Shown one piece after another: positions 8,149 through 16,954 of a DNA stretch of 64,000 nt. A model generated the notes under the pieces. It did no database searches, had not been told where the DNA came from, and saw only the letters and a list, made by a program, of their open reading frames with translations. Source of the DNA: Inhella gelatinilytica (lineage in GTDB: Bacteria; Pseudomonadota; Gammaproteobacteria; Burkholderiales; Burkholderiaceae_C); NCBI RefSeq assembly GCF_016093295.1, contig NZ_JAEDAL010000001.1:1-64000 (forward strand), read 5' to 3'. The position numbers and the translations under genes were made by a program. Positions within the stretch are counted from its first letter, which is position 1. Each line of letters starts with the position of its first letter.

Positions 8149-8744
8149 GGCGAGGGGCGCTGCAAGAGCGTACGAAGAGTTCGAACCAAGACAGCGCAAT
8201 CCGAAGCCAAGCTCGCGCGCTGCGCATAAGCGACGGCCGCCTGGACTTTGGCGGGCAGGATGCGCTCGATGTATTCCCGCTCCGGGTCTTGGGCCTGCGC
8301 CAGCAGCGCCGCTTCATCCAAATGGGCCAAAGAGACCGGGTCGGTGATACCCGGTCGAACGGCCAGGGCTTGCGCCTTCAGCGCCGCTGGATAGTGGGCG
8401 ACATAGCGTGGCACCTCGGGGCGCGGCCCCACCAAGCTCATATCGCCCACGAGCACATCGATCAACTGCGGCAGTTCGTCCAATTTATGCCGGCGCAAAA
8501 AAACACCGGCGCGCGTAACGCGGTCGTCCGTGCCCACCGTGAGCGGCAAGCCCCCGGCGGCGTGACGCATGGTGCGGAATTTGTGAATCCAAAACGAGCG
8601 CCCCGCCCGCCCCACCCGCTCCTGGCGGAAAAAGACAGGCCCGGGCGAGTCCAGCTTGATCCAGACCGCAATCAGCAGCAGCAGCGGCAAGAGCACCACC
8701 AGGCCGCAGCCGCTCAACACCGCGTCAAACAGCCGCTTGGCCAT
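8145..8744 (-). CDS. Bacterial sugar transferase (PglC/WcaJ-type phosphoglycosyl transferase)
   Basis: At 199 residues this is a minimal monotopic phosphoglycosyl transferase. It has one N-terminal re-entrant hydrophobic helix ([19 protein letters not shown]), the [14 protein letters not shown] motif, the HKFRTM motif, the catalytic Asp-Glu dyad in HKLDELPQL, and the [10 protein letters not shown] signature. The family moves a sugar phosphate from a UDP-sugar to undecaprenyl phosphate, starting lipid-linked glycan assembly at the inner membrane. The length is PglC-like rather than WbaP-like. The start shares one base with the aminotransferase stop (TGATG) and the stop overlaps the dehydratase start (ATGA). 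Confidence 0.9.
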   Translation of the reverse strand: MAKRLFDAVLSGCGLVVLLPLLLLIAVWIKLDSPGPVFFRQERVGRAGRSFWIHKFRTMRHAAGGLPLTVGTDDRVTRAGVFLRRHKLDELPQLIDVLVGDMSLVGPRPEVPRYVAHYPAALKAQALAVRPGITDPVSLAHLDEAALLAQAQDPEREYIERILPAKVQAAVAYAQRASLASDCAVLVRTLRTLLQRPSP

Positions 8745-9907
8745 CAGGCCTCCAGCGCTTGGCGAATGGCCGCCATGACGCGCTGGGCGTCGCTGTCCTT
8801 CATGGCGGTGTACAGCGGAATGCTGACCATGCGCTCATAGGCCTTCTGCGAGTGCGGAAACTGCTCGGGGGTGAGGTGGTAGCGATCGCGCCAGTACGGG
8901 TGCAAGTGCAGCGGCACATAGTGCACGCTGCAGCCAATGCCCTGGGCGTATAGACGCTCAATGAAGGTGTTTCGGTCGACTGGGGCGTCATCGGTCAAGC
9001 GCAGCACAAACAGGTGCCACGCATGGGTGTCGCCTGCCGGTGCCTGGGGCGGCAAGATCAACGGCAAGTCGGCCAAGCCTTGGAAATACTGGGCCGCCAG
9101 CTCCTCCCGCCGTTTTTGGAAGGCGGGCAGCCGCTTGAGTTGGTGCAGTCCCAGCGCAGCGGCAATGTCCGTCAGGTTGTACTTGTAGCCAGGCGCGACG
9201 ATTTCGTAGTACCAGCTGGGCACCTTGGCCGTGAACCGATCAAAGGCATCACGGCTCATGCCGTGCAGCCGCATCACCTTGGCCCGCGCAGCCAGTGCGG
9301 CGTTGCGCGTCACCAGCATGCCGCCCTCGCCCGTCGTCATGGTCTTGTTGGCGTAGAAGCTGAACACCGTCGCGTCGCTGCCCAGCGTGCCAATGAGTTC
9401 GCGCTCCAACGTGGTGGGCAGAGCGTGCGCCGCATCCTCCACCACCTTGAGGCCGTGGCGGCGGGCAATGTCCAAGAGGCGGAGCATGTCCACCGCCAGA
9501 CCCGCGTAGTGCACGGGAATGATGGCGCGGGTTCGGGGGGTAATGGCCGCTTCCACCTGATCCAGGTCCAGGTTGAGCGTGGCCGGGTCAATGTCCACCA
9601 AGCGAACATCGGCCCCAAGGTAGCGCACCACCTCCGCCGTGGCCGTAAAGGTGTGGGTGGTGGTGATGACCTCATCGCCCGGGCCCAGCCCCAGGGCTTC
9701 GAGCGCCAAGTGCAAGCCCGCCGTGGCACTGTTGACCGCGATGCAGTGCAACGAGGAATCCCCCAAGAAGGCGCCAAACTCCTCCTCAAACCGCTTGGCC
9801 TTGGGGCCCGTGGTGACCCATCCGCTTTTAAGGCTGTCCACCACTTCAGCGATTTCATCGTCGCCGATGTCGGGCAGGGCAAAGGGCAGGAATTGAGGAG
9901 CGTTCAC
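8744..9907 (-). CDS. DegT/DnrJ/EryC1/StrS-family sugar aminotransferase
   Basis: This is a PLP-dependent aminotransferase of 387 residues. The N-terminus [19 protein letters not shown] is typical of the family, and the PLP lysine lies in [14 protein letters not shown]. The family aminates 4-keto-6-deoxy UDP-sugars, the expected step after the CapD-like dehydratase (PglF then PglE logic). I place the start at GTG 9907, which gives a 4-bp GTGA overlap with the methyltransferase stop. The open frame extends upstream to 10156, but that part is a low-complexity shadow of the methyltransferase gene. Confidence 0.9.
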   Translation of the reverse strand: MNAPQFLPFALPDIGDDEIAEVVDSLKSGWVTTGPKAKRFEEEFGAFLGDSSLHCIAVNSATAGLHLALEALGLGPGDEVITTTHTFTATAEVVRYLGADVRLVDIDPATLNLDLDQVEAAITPRTRAIIPVHYAGLAVDMLRLLDIARRHGLKVVEDAAHALPTTLERELIGTLGSDATVFSFYANKTMTTGEGGMLVTRNAALAARAKVMRLHGMSRDAFDRFTAKVPSWYYEIVAPGYKYNLTDIAAALGLHQLKRLPAFQKRREELAAQYFQGLADLPLILPPQAPAGDTHAWHLFVLRLTDDAPVDRNTFIERLYAQGIGCSVHYVPLHLHPYWRDRYHLTPEQFPHSQKAYERMVSIPLYTAMKDSDAQRVMAAIRQALEA

Positions 9908-10581
9908 AGCGGCTTGCGAAGGTGAGTCAAACGGTGGGTGCACAGCAGCGGCAGTGCGGCCAAGAGTGGAAGCAGCCCTTCGGGTAGACGGCGGGCCAAG
10001 GGCGGTGCCAGCGTCAGCCGCAGGGAGCGGACGCTCGCCCGCGGGAACAGCGTCCGCAGGCGCGATAAAGGCACGCCCCGCACATCCGGGTTGCGCGGAT
10101 TGTCCACGGTGAAGTCGTACACGATGGCCGCGCCCCCGGGGCGCAACCAGCGCCACAGCGTGTCGGCCAAGTCTTGCTGCAAGGCATCGCTCAGCACCGA
10201 ACTGAACACCGTAAAAGCCAAAACCAGGTCTTGGCTGCCTGTTGGCACGGCCGCTGTGCGCGCATCGCCGTCAAAGAGTTGCAAGGTCGACGGCAACACC
10301 TGGCGCGCCTGATGCGCGCGCGCGGCCTGCAATTCCACCGCCGTGAGGTGCTCCGGGCGAAACCCCCAGCGCAGCAAGCCCAGCAGATTGCCCCCCGTGC
10401 CACACCCCAATTCCGCGGCGCGCAAGCAGGCCGTGTCGCCCCAGCCCTCGCGGCGCAGCAGGCGCTGAAGTGCCGCATCCCGCTGGGCAATGGCCTGGGC
10501 TTGGGCGGGGTTCAAAGGGTGGTAGCGCGGATCCTCCGCCGAGCGGCGGGCATACGCGGCTTCAATCGCATCCAGGCTCAT
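9904..10581 (-). CDS. SAM-dependent class I methyltransferase
   Basis: The 225-residue product starts [13 protein letters not shown] and carries SAM motif I as [16 protein letters not shown], with an acidic motif II (AVELQ) and GDARTA downstream. This marks a Rossmann methyltransferase of the methyltransf_11/12 type. The substrate is not shown by sequence. Between a glycosyltransferase and a sugar aminotransferase, it probably methylates a sugar or lipid-linked intermediate. The start at ATG 10581 overlaps the upstream GT2 stop by 4 bp, and the stop overlaps the aminotransferase GTG start. Confidence 0.85.
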   Translation of the reverse strand: MSLDAIEAAYARRSAEDPRYHPLNPAQAQAIAQRDAALQRLLRREGWGDTACLRAAELGCGTGGNLLGLLRWGFRPEHLTAVELQAARAHQARQVLPSTLQLFDGDARTAAVPTGSQDLVLAFTVFSSVLSDALQQDLADTLWRWLRPGGAAIVYDFTVDNPRNPDVRGVPLSRLRTLFPRASVRSLRLTLAPPLARRLPEGLLPLLAALPLLCTHRLTHLRKPL

Positions 10582-11591
10582 CGCGTCAGTTGGGCGAACC
10601 GGCTGTTGCGTGCCGATTCGGGCGGCAATCCCCGCAGCACATCCCAAGCGCCGACAATCGTCCCCAGTGCATAGGCCCCGTGGTAGGTGAGGATCACTGC
10701 CGGCATGCGCAGGCGCACGGCCCAGTCTTCCCGACCCGCCGCGGCGGAAGCCCCCAGCACCCACAGCGCATAGGGGGCCAACAGCGCGGGCAAGACACCG
10801 GGCCACCAGGGCAACACCAAGACAGCCCCCAGGACGGCGGTCAGCCCCAGCGCAGGCAGCACATGGCGCGCGCTGGCGGCCTGCCCGTGTTTGCGCATCA
10901 CAAACGCCTTCCAGTAACCGTACTGCAGGTACTGCCGGGCCAAAGCGGACAAGGCGGCGCGCGGGGTGTAGTGTGAGCGAATGCGCGCGCTTTGCCACAC
11001 CCGGCCGCCCGCTTTCTTGATGCGCAGGTTGTGTTCGTCGTCCTGATTGCGAACGAGGTTTTCATCAAAGGCGCCAAATCGCTCGAAGCTGGCCCGCGGC
11101 CACGCCCCCAGGTAGACCGTGTCCACTTCGCCCTCGAAGTCCAGCACCCGCGAGCGCGCTCCACCGCTGAGCCAGCGCGACTGAAACACCGCGCCAATGG
11201 CCCGCTGCAGGGCCCCCTGGCCTTGGGCGCACCAAGCGCCCCCCACGTTGTCAGCGCCCGTTCGCGCCAGCGCGGCAATGCACTCGGCCACATAGTCCGG
11301 GGCGTACACGCTGTGGACATCCATGCGCACGATCACCTCGCCGCGCGCGATGGAAAGCGCGTGGTTCAAGCCCGTGGAGACGATGCGCCCCGGGTTATCA
11401 ATCACCTTGAGACGCTCGCCCGCGTGCTCGGCGAGCCACTGGGCGGTGCCGTCGTCACTCTGACCGTCCGCAATCACCGCCTCCAGCGACCACCCGGCGG
11501 GCAGCTGCTGGGCGAATAGCGACGCACAGAACGCCTCGATGTGCGCTCGCTCGTTGCGACAGGGGACGATGACCGAAACCCACGAACTCAT
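10578..11591 (-). CDS. Glycosyltransferase family 2, membrane-associated
   Basis: The 337-residue product opens with SVIVPCRNERAHIEAF, the GT-A nucleotide-binding start. It has a metal-binding region VRMDVHSVYAP in place of a strict DxD, and the acceptor-side motif NQDDEHNLRI. About 100 C-terminal residues include hydrophobic helices (ALGLTAVLGAVLVLPWW and following), so it works at the inner-membrane face. The start at ATG 11591 overlaps the GT4 stop (ATGA). The substrate is not predictable, but the context implies extension of the lipid-linked glycan. Confidence 0.88.
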   Translation of the reverse strand: MSSWVSVIVPCRNERAHIEAFCASLFAQQLPAGWSLEAVIADGQSDDGTAQWLAEHAGERLKVIDNPGRIVSTGLNHALSIARGEVIVRMDVHSVYAPDYVAECIAALARTGADNVGGAWCAQGQGALQRAIGAVFQSRWLSGGARSRVLDFEGEVDTVYLGAWPRASFERFGAFDENLVRNQDDEHNLRIKKAGGRVWQSARIRSHYTPRAALSALARQYLQYGYWKAFVMRKHGQAASARHVLPALGLTAVLGAVLVLPWWPGVLPALLAPYALWVLGASAAAGREDWAVRLRMPAVILTYHGAYALGTIVGAWDVLRGLPPESARNSRFAQLTR

Positions 11592-12637
11592 GCTTGATTC
11601 AATACCGCGCGATAAAGCGCATCCACCCGATCCATTTGCACCGAACGCGCGCCCTCGCGCACCATGCGCTCGGCATTCGCCTGGCCCTGCGCTGCGGCTG
11701 GCGCCTCTTCTGCGGCCCAAGCGGACCACCGCTGCGCGAGCAGCGCCTCATCATCCACCGGAACACAGCATTCTGGGGGTAGCCATTGTCGATTGGCAGG
11801 CAAATCGCTCGCCAGAACCGCCAGTCCGCAAGCCATGCCCTCCAGCAGCGAGACCGACGTGGCGTCGCTGCGGGGCACGCTGATGGACAGCTTGCAGCGC
11901 GCCATGACGGCCGCCATACCCGCATCGTCCAGCCGGCCGTGAAAGGTAGCGGCCGACTCCACCCCCAATTCCTGGGCCAGGGCGCGCAGGGCCGCTTCGT
12001 CGGGCCCTCCGCCCAGCAAGTGCAGGTGCGCGCCGGGGTGCTGCTGCCGCACCCGCGCCAGCGCCCGCAGGATGAGGTCAATGCGGTAGTTGGGCGCCCA
12101 GGAGCGCAGGCTCACCGCCTCAAACCCGGGCTTCTGCCCCCAGGACACGGGGGCGAAGCGGCTCAAGTCCACGCCCCAGTGAACTTCATGCGCGGGCACC
12201 TGGGGCGCCAACTCGCGCGCCACAGCCACCAAGTCCGCCGAATCCCCGGTCACCGCCCGCGCCCGGCGCAGGCTCCAGGCCGTCAGCCAGCGCTTGAGCC
12301 AACTCTCGCGGGGTGTGACCAGCAAATCGCTGCCCCAGGCCGTGATCAGCAACGGCCGGCGGTCCGCCACACGCGCGCCCAAATACCCGTAGGAGGTGAC
12401 GTAATGGGCGTGGATCAAATCGGGCTTCAGCATCTCCACGGCACGTCGCGCGTCTTTGACGCGGAAGAGCCAATCCCAGGGCTTGAACACTGGCTGCAGC
12501 ACGCATTGCGTCACCCCGGCTTGGGACTCGGGGCGTGCCGTCACCACCGACACCCGCCACCCCCGCGCCACCATTTCAGCGGCCCAGCGGCGCAGGTGCA
12601 CATGGTTGGCGTCGCCGAGCAGGCACAGGTGCTTCAA
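11588..12637 (-). CDS. Glycosyltransferase family 4 (GT-B fold)
   Basis: The 349-residue protein begins near LKHLCLLGDANHVHLRRWA, typical of GT4 enzymes that carry an N-terminal GT4 Rossmann domain. It contains GVDLSRFAP at the domain linker and the EX7E-region motif SDATSVSLLEGMACGLAVLA in the C-terminal domain. No ATG suits the N-terminus. A TTG at 12637 overlaps the acetyltransferase stop by 4 bp (TTGA), matching every neighbouring junction, so I choose it. The frame stays open upstream to 12796 but reads as low-complexity shadow sequence. Confidence 0.88.
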   Translation of the reverse strand: MKHLCLLGDANHVHLRRWAAEMVARGWRVSVVTARPESQAGVTQCVLQPVFKPWDWLFRVKDARRAVEMLKPDLIHAHYVTSYGYLGARVADRRPLLITAWGSDLLVTPRESWLKRWLTAWSLRRARAVTGDSADLVAVARELAPQVPAHEVHWGVDLSRFAPVSWGQKPGFEAVSLRSWAPNYRIDLILRALARVRQQHPGAHLHLLGGGPDEAALRALAQELGVESAATFHGRLDDAGMAAVMARCKLSISVPRSDATSVSLLEGMACGLAVLASDLPANRQWLPPECCVPVDDEALLAQRWSAWAAEEAPAAAQGQANAERMVREGARSVQMDRVDALYRAVLNQA

Positions 12638-13230
12638 GTCAGCCTCCCAGCCCAGGCTTCGTAATGCGACCGGCACTCGGGGTGCGCCGCCAGCCACCGG
12701 GCGTCCCCCGCCCGGACATCGCCCACCACCTGGGCCGGCTGGCCCGCGACGATGGCGAAATCCGGCACCTCGCCGCGCACCTGCGCATAGGCGCACACCA
12801 GCACGCCTTTGCCCAGACGTGAACCCGCTTCGATCAGCGCATGGGGGCCGATGAACACGTAAGGTCCGATCTCAATGGGTGCCCGTTTGAACCCCGGCTT
12901 CTCCCCGCTCCAGCCCACATAGGCCCGCCCGAGCAGACGCTGGGCCTGCTGGCTGCTGTGGGTCACCAGGCTGCAGAAATTGGTGATCTGGACGCCCTCG
13001 CCCAGCACAAGCCCCCCGCTGGCTTCCAGGAAATTGAACTGGCCGATGAAGACGTGATCCCCCAAGGACAGCCCCGCCTCGCCTTCAATGCAGGTACTGG
13101 CCGCGATACGGCTGTGCGGGCGCAGCGCGCCGCTGGCCGGATCTCGCTCCCCGAACACCATGCGAAAGAAAAGCACTCGCCACAGCCACCGCCGCCCGGC
13201 ATTGAGCGCAGCGCGCAGGCCGCCCATCAT
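12634..13230 (-). CDS. Left-handed beta-helix (hexapeptide) acyltransferase
   Basis: The 198-residue protein has imperfect hexapeptide repeats from about residue 50 (GLSLGDHVFIG, GLVLGEGVQI, APIEIGPYVFIGPHALI). It contains an active-site-like His in LVTHSSQQ and ends with the typical FAIVAGQPAQVVGDVR coil. This resembles WbbJ/WcaF-type O-acetyltransferases rather than PglD, because the N-terminal Rossmann-like part of PglD is missing. The start is one of two adjacent ATGs; ATG 13230 gives the 4-bp ATGA overlap with the flippase stop. It probably acetylates a sugar of the glycan repeat. Confidence 0.85.
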   Translation of the reverse strand: MMGGLRAALNAGRRWLWRVLFFRMVFGERDPASGALRPHSRIAASTCIEGEAGLSLGDHVFIGQFNFLEASGGLVLGEGVQITNFCSLVTHSSQQAQRLLGRAYVGWSGEKPGFKRAPIEIGPYVFIGPHALIEAGSRLGKGVLVCAYAQVRGEVPDFAIVAGQPAQVVGDVRAGDARWLAAHPECRSHYEAWAGRLT

Positions 13231-14462
13231 CGCTTCCAGCGCCACAGCGCCCCCAGGTAAAAAGCGAAGTATCCCGTCATGGTGAGTGAGACACCCCACG
13301 CTGCGCCAACCAAACCGCCCAACGCCAGCCCGGCGGCAAGTCCGCCCAGGAACAGCCCCTGCCCCACCAGCGCCAAGCGCAGCGCCCAGGCTTGGGCTTG
13401 CCAGGCCATCGTGACCACCGCCAGGGGCGAGGCCACGAAGTGCAGCACCAAGTAAGGCGTGAGGGCCCGCGCCACTTCGCCGCCCGCTCGCCAGGGCTCG
13501 CCAAAGGCCCAAGCAAAGCCCTCGGGGCCGAGCAGCATCACCGCGGCACCCAGCGGCAACGCCATCAAAAAGAGCGTGCGCACCGTGCGCTGCAGCTGCG
13601 CCCGTGCCGCCTCAAAGTTGGGGGCATGGGTGAGGGCCGGGTACAGCGCCGCAGACACGGCACTGCCCACCAAAGTGGCTGGCGCCTTCAAATAGCGCAG
13701 CGCCAGGGCCCAAATGCCGGTGGCAACGTCTCCCGCCCAGGCGGTGATCAAGAGCAGCGCCAGCGTGTCTTGCGCGGCCGAGGCAAAGGCATGGGGGGTG
13801 TTGAGTAGCGGGAAGTCCCTGTAACGCCGCGCGACTGCCCACAAGTGGGTGGGTCGCACGTCCCGCCAGGCTCCCTGACCCGCCCGCAGCAAGAGCCACA
13901 GGCACGCGCAGGCCGCCACCGCTGCAAACGCAGGCGCCAGCACCAAGCCCCAGACGCCCAGTTGCAAGAGCCCGGCGCCCACCTGCAGCGCCGGAGCGCC
14001 CCCCCACTGCAGCACCCTTGCCAGTGCCAACGCACCAAATCGCTGGGCCCGCGTGGCCACCATGCTGAGCAACTGAACCCCGCCCAGTGCCAGAACCAGC
14101 ACCGGCAACAGGGTCAGGGTGGGCTCCAAGGGGCGAAGCACCGGCACCCAGACCCCACACAGGAGCACTACCCCCGTGAGCACCCAAGCACACAGCGCCA
14201 CCAAGGCCCGCGCCCGCGTCGCGCCCCTCGCCAGGGGCAACGCATATTCATAGCGTCCACAAGCCACCACCGCCACGTTGGTGGCCGCCGCCCAGGTCAA
14301 ACTGAAGGCCGCGTATTCGACAGGGGTGAACAGGCGAGTCAACCAGGGCCCCAGCAGCAAGGGCAGCGCGTGGGCCACTCCATTGCCCAGTCCCACCAAC
14401 CCGGCACCGCGCAGCAGGGTGCTCACGAACGGAGCCCCCCAGCCCAATGCGGGCACGCACAT
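13227..14462 (-). CDS. Polysaccharide flippase (Wzx/MOP superfamily)
   Basis: This is a 411-residue polytopic membrane protein with about 12 hydrophobic helices spread evenly. It starts with the family-like LVGLGNGVAHALPLLLGPWLTRLFTPVEYAAFSL. MOP-family flippases move undecaprenyl-linked oligosaccharides across the inner membrane, which fits the cluster of transferases downstream. The first gene of the cluster, it is divergent from lysS. The start is uncertain: ATG 14462 has no clear ribosome site, while GTG 14426 has a G-rich run about 8 bases upstream and would begin STLLRGAGLVG. Confidence 0.85.
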   Translation of the reverse strand: MCVPALGWGAPFVSTLLRGAGLVGLGNGVAHALPLLLGPWLTRLFTPVEYAAFSLTWAAATNVAVVACGRYEYALPLARGATRARALVALCAWVLTGVVLLCGVWVPVLRPLEPTLTLLPVLVLALGGVQLLSMVATRAQRFGALALARVLQWGGAPALQVGAGLLQLGVWGLVLAPAFAAVAACACLWLLLRAGQGAWRDVRPTHLWAVARRYRDFPLLNTPHAFASAAQDTLALLLITAWAGDVATGIWALALRYLKAPATLVGSAVSAALYPALTHAPNFEAARAQLQRTVRTLFLMALPLGAAVMLLGPEGFAWAFGEPWRAGGEVARALTPYLVLHFVASPLAVVTMAWQAQAWALRLALVGQGLFLGGLAAGLALGGLVGAAWGVSLTMTGYFAFYLGALWRWKR

Positions 14463-14552
14463 CGATGGTTAAGGACAGTTGGGCGCATGGAAATGGACGC
14501 CCCACTCGAGAAGGGCCAACGGGAAAACCCGGCATTCTAGAAAGCCGCCCTC

Positions 14553-14572
14553 TAAAATCGCCCGTTTTGCCC
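14553..14572 (+). promoter_or_regulatory. Likely lysS promoter -10/start region
   Basis: TAAAATCGCCCGTTTTGCCC lies 15 bp before the lysS start. TAAAAT is a good -10, and the following CGC-CG-TTTGCCC string is almost the same as that before ychF (20362). No strong -35 is seen. If this is the -10, the leader is very short. Confidence 0.45.
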
Positions 14573-14586
14573 TCCGGAAGGACCCC

Positions 14587-16098
14587 ATGGAAGCCACCGC
14601 GCCGCACGCCGACGAGAACCAACTGATCGCCGAGCGCCGCGCCAAACTGGCCGAGCGTCGCGCAGCCGCCCAGCAGTCCGGTGGCGTGGTCTTTCCGAAC
14701 GACTTCAAACCCGAGCACCGCGCCCTGCCCCTGGCCCAGCGCTACGGCGACATTCCCAACGAGGACTTGGAGCCCCAGGCCGTCGAGGTCAGCATTGCTG
14801 GCCGGATGATGCTCAAGCGCATCATGGGCAAGGCGAGCTTTGCGACGATTCAAGACGCCACCGGCCGCATCCAGCTTTACATCCAGCGCGACGCCATTGG
14901 CGAGTCCGCTTACGCCGACTTCAAGCACTGGGACCTGGGCGACATCGTGGGCGCCCGCGGCACCGTGTTCCGCACCAAGACCGGTGAGCTCTCCGTCAAG
15001 GTCACGCAGCTGGTGATGCTGACCAAGAGCCTGCGCCCACTGCCGGACAAGTTCCACGGCGTGGCCGACCAGGAAATGAAGTACCGCCAGCGCTATGTGG
15101 ACCTGATCATGGACGAGGCCGCACGCGACCGCTTCGCGCTGCGCTCCAAGGCCGTTTCCGCCCTGCGCAGCTTCATGGTGGAGCACGGTTTCCTGGAGGT
15201 GGAGACGCCCATGCTCCACCCGATTCCCGGGGGCGCCAACGCCAAGCCCTTCGTGACGCACCACAACGCGCTCGATCAAGAAATGTTCCTGCGCATCGCG
15301 CCCGAGCTGTATCTGAAGCGCCTGATCGTGGGCGGGTTTGAGCGCGTGTTTGAGATCAACCGCAACTTCCGCAACGAGGGGCTGAGCGTTCGCCACAACC
15401 CCGAGTTCACGATGATGGAGTTCTATGCGGCCTACTGGACGCATGTGGACCAGATGGACTTCACCGAGGAGTTGTTGCGCCACGTGGCCCGGGCCGCGGC
15501 CGGAACGGCCAAGCTGCAGTACAACGGCCAGGAAGTGGACCTGAGCCAGCCCTTCGCGCGTTTGACGATTCGGGACGCCCTGCTGGCCCATGCCGGCATC
15601 AACGAAGCCGAGGTCGACGACCCAGAGGTGCTGGCCGCGCGCATTCAGGCGGCGGGTGAGGCCGTGCCCAAGAACGCCAATCTGGCGGTGCTGCAGTACA
15701 GCCTCTTCGAGGCCACGGTGGAGGACAAGCTGTGGCAGCCGACCTTCATCATGAACCACCCCATCGAGGTCTCGCCGCTGGCCCGCGCCAACGACGAGAA
15801 CCCCGGCATCACGGAGCGCTTTGAGCTCTACATGACCGGCCGCGAAGTGGCCAACGGCTTCTCCGAGCTCAATGACGCCGAAGACCAAGCCGCGCGCTTC
15901 CACGCCCAGGTGGACGCCAAGGACGACGGCGACGACGAGGCCATGCACTTCGACGCCGACTTCATCCGGGCGCTGGAATACGGCATGCCTCCGACCGGCG
16001 GCTGCGGCATCGGCATCGATCGCTTTGTGATGCTGCTGACGGATTCGCCCGCTATCCGTGACGTGATCCTCTTCCCCGCGCTTCGCCGCGAGAGCTGA
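14587..16098 (+). CDS. lysS: Lysyl-tRNA synthetase, class II
   Basis: This enzyme charges tRNA-Lys with lysine in the cytosol. The 503-residue length matches the family. An N-terminal OB-fold anticodon-binding domain (about 60-170, with [19 protein letters not shown]) precedes the class II catalytic domain. That domain has motif 2 [20 protein letters not shown] and motif 3 [14 protein letters not shown] near the C-terminus. The start is ATG 14587, placed by the GGAAGGA ribosome site; the frame stays open upstream to 14479 without coding character. A strong bidirectional-looking terminator follows. Confidence 0.98.
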   Translation: MEATAPHADENQLIAERRAKLAERRAAAQQSGGVVFPNDFKPEHRALPLAQRYGDIPNEDLEPQAVEVSIAGRMMLKRIMGKASFATIQDATGRIQLYIQRDAIGESAYADFKHWDLGDIVGARGTVFRTKTGELSVKVTQLVMLTKSLRPLPDKFHGVADQEMKYRQRYVDLIMDEAARDRFALRSKAVSALRSFMVEHGFLEVETPMLHPIPGGANAKPFVTHHNALDQEMFLRIAPELYLKRLIVGGFERVFEINRNFRNEGLSVRHNPEFTMMEFYAAYWTHVDQMDFTEELLRHVARAAAGTAKLQYNGQEVDLSQPFARLTIRDALLAHAGINEAEVDDPEVLAARIQAAGEAVPKNANLAVLQYSLFEATVEDKLWQPTFIMNHPIEVSPLARANDENPGITERFELYMTGREVANGFSELNDAEDQAARFHAQVDAKDDGDDEAMHFDADFIRALEYGMPPTGGCGIGIDRFVMLLTDSPAIRDVILFPALRRES

Positions 16099-16114
16099 TC
16101 CAGCTTTTCAAAGC

Positions 16115-16141
16115 AAAACGGGGCCCGCGGGCCCCGTTTTT
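16115..16141 (+). terminator. Rho-independent terminator after lysS (possibly bidirectional)
   Basis: The 24-bp dyad AAAACGGGGCCC-GGGCCCCGTTTT, with a GC centre, is followed by T and sits 17 bp after the lysS stop. The A-run on the left gives a T-run on the other strand, so it can also end the minus-strand transcript of the enoyl-CoA hydratase gene (stop at 16157). Confidence 0.9.
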
Positions 16142-16156
16142 ATTGAGCCATTCGCG

Positions 16157-16954
16157 TCAATTGCCATGCTTCCAATTGGCCGGGCGCTTCTCCAAGAAAG
16201 CGTTCATGCCCTCGCGCTGGTCGTGCGTACCGAACACGGCGTGGAACATGCCGCGCTCAATCTTCACGCCTTCGGTCAGCGGCACTTCAAAGGCTTGGTT
16301 GGTGAGCTGCTTCATCAAGGCCACCACCGGGGCTGAATAGCCGTTGATGGTTTCGGCCGCTTGGAAGACTTCGTCCATCAGCTGATCGGCTGGCAGCACG
16401 CGGGCCACGAGGCCGGAGCGTTCGGCCTCCGCAGCGTCCATAAAGCGGCCGGTCAGCAGCATGTCCATGGCTTTGCTCTTGCCCACCCAGCGCGGCAGGC
16501 GCTGCGTGCCGCCGCCGCCCGGGATCACCCCCAGCTTGATTTCAGGCTGGCCAAACTTGGCCGTGTCGGCGGCGTAGAGCACATCGCACATCATGGCCAG
16601 CTCGCAGCCCCCGCCCAGGCAGAAGCCCTGCACGGCACCCAGCACCGGCTTGCGCACCTGAAGGATGTGCTCCCAGTTCTTGCTGATGAGCTGGCTATTG
16701 AACGCCGACATGAAGTCGTGCTGCAAGAGCGTGGGGATGTCCGCCCCCGCTGCGAAGGCTTTTTCGTTGCCCGTCAGCACGATGCAGCCAATGCCGGGAT
16801 CTGCGTCAAAGGCCTTCAGGGCAAGCCCCAGCTCGTCCATCAGCGGGTCGCTCAGGGCGTTCAAAGCCTTGGGCCGATTCAGGCGGATCACGCCGGTCTT
16901 TCGCGGCCCCTCGCCGCGGGTTTCAACCAGGATGCACTCGTAGTTCGTGTTCAT
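16157..16954 (-). CDS. Enoyl-CoA hydratase (crotonase family)
   Basis: This 265-residue crotonase hydrates trans-2-enoyl-CoA in fatty-acid or amino-acid catabolism. The two catalytic glutamates are visible in GGGCELAMMCD and in FGQPEIKLGVIPGGGGTQ. The oxyanion-hole segment FAAGADIPTL and the standard C-terminal trimerisation region are also present, all at family spacing. It is the last gene of a five-gene minus-strand run, and its ATG overlaps the DUF3108 stop by 4 bp (ATGA). The substrate chain length cannot be read from the sequence. Confidence 0.95.
   Translation of the reverse strand: MNTNYECILVETRGEGPRKTGVIRLNRPKALNALSDPLMDELGLALKAFDADPGIGCIVLTGNEKAFAAGADIPTLLQHDFMSAFNSQLISKNWEHILQVRKPVLGAVQGFCLGGGCELAMMCDVLYAADTAKFGQPEIKLGVIPGGGGTQRLPRWVGKSKAMDMLLTGRFMDAAEAERSGLVARVLPADQLMDEVFQAAETINGYSAPVVALMKQLTNQAFEVPLTEGVKIERGMFHAVFGTHDQREGMNAFLEKRPANWKHGN

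Noticed and set aside
9908-13512. Long N-terminal extensions of the glycan-cluster genes upstream of the chosen starts
   Set aside because: The extensions are Gly/Arg/Ala low-complexity shadows of the preceding genes. The NTGA overlaps and family N-termini mark the true starts.
6268-14462. Glycan cluster as a recently acquired island
   Set aside because: GC content and codon style match the neighbours, no integrase or flanking repeat is seen, and it sits directly against lysS, so there is no direct sign of transfer.
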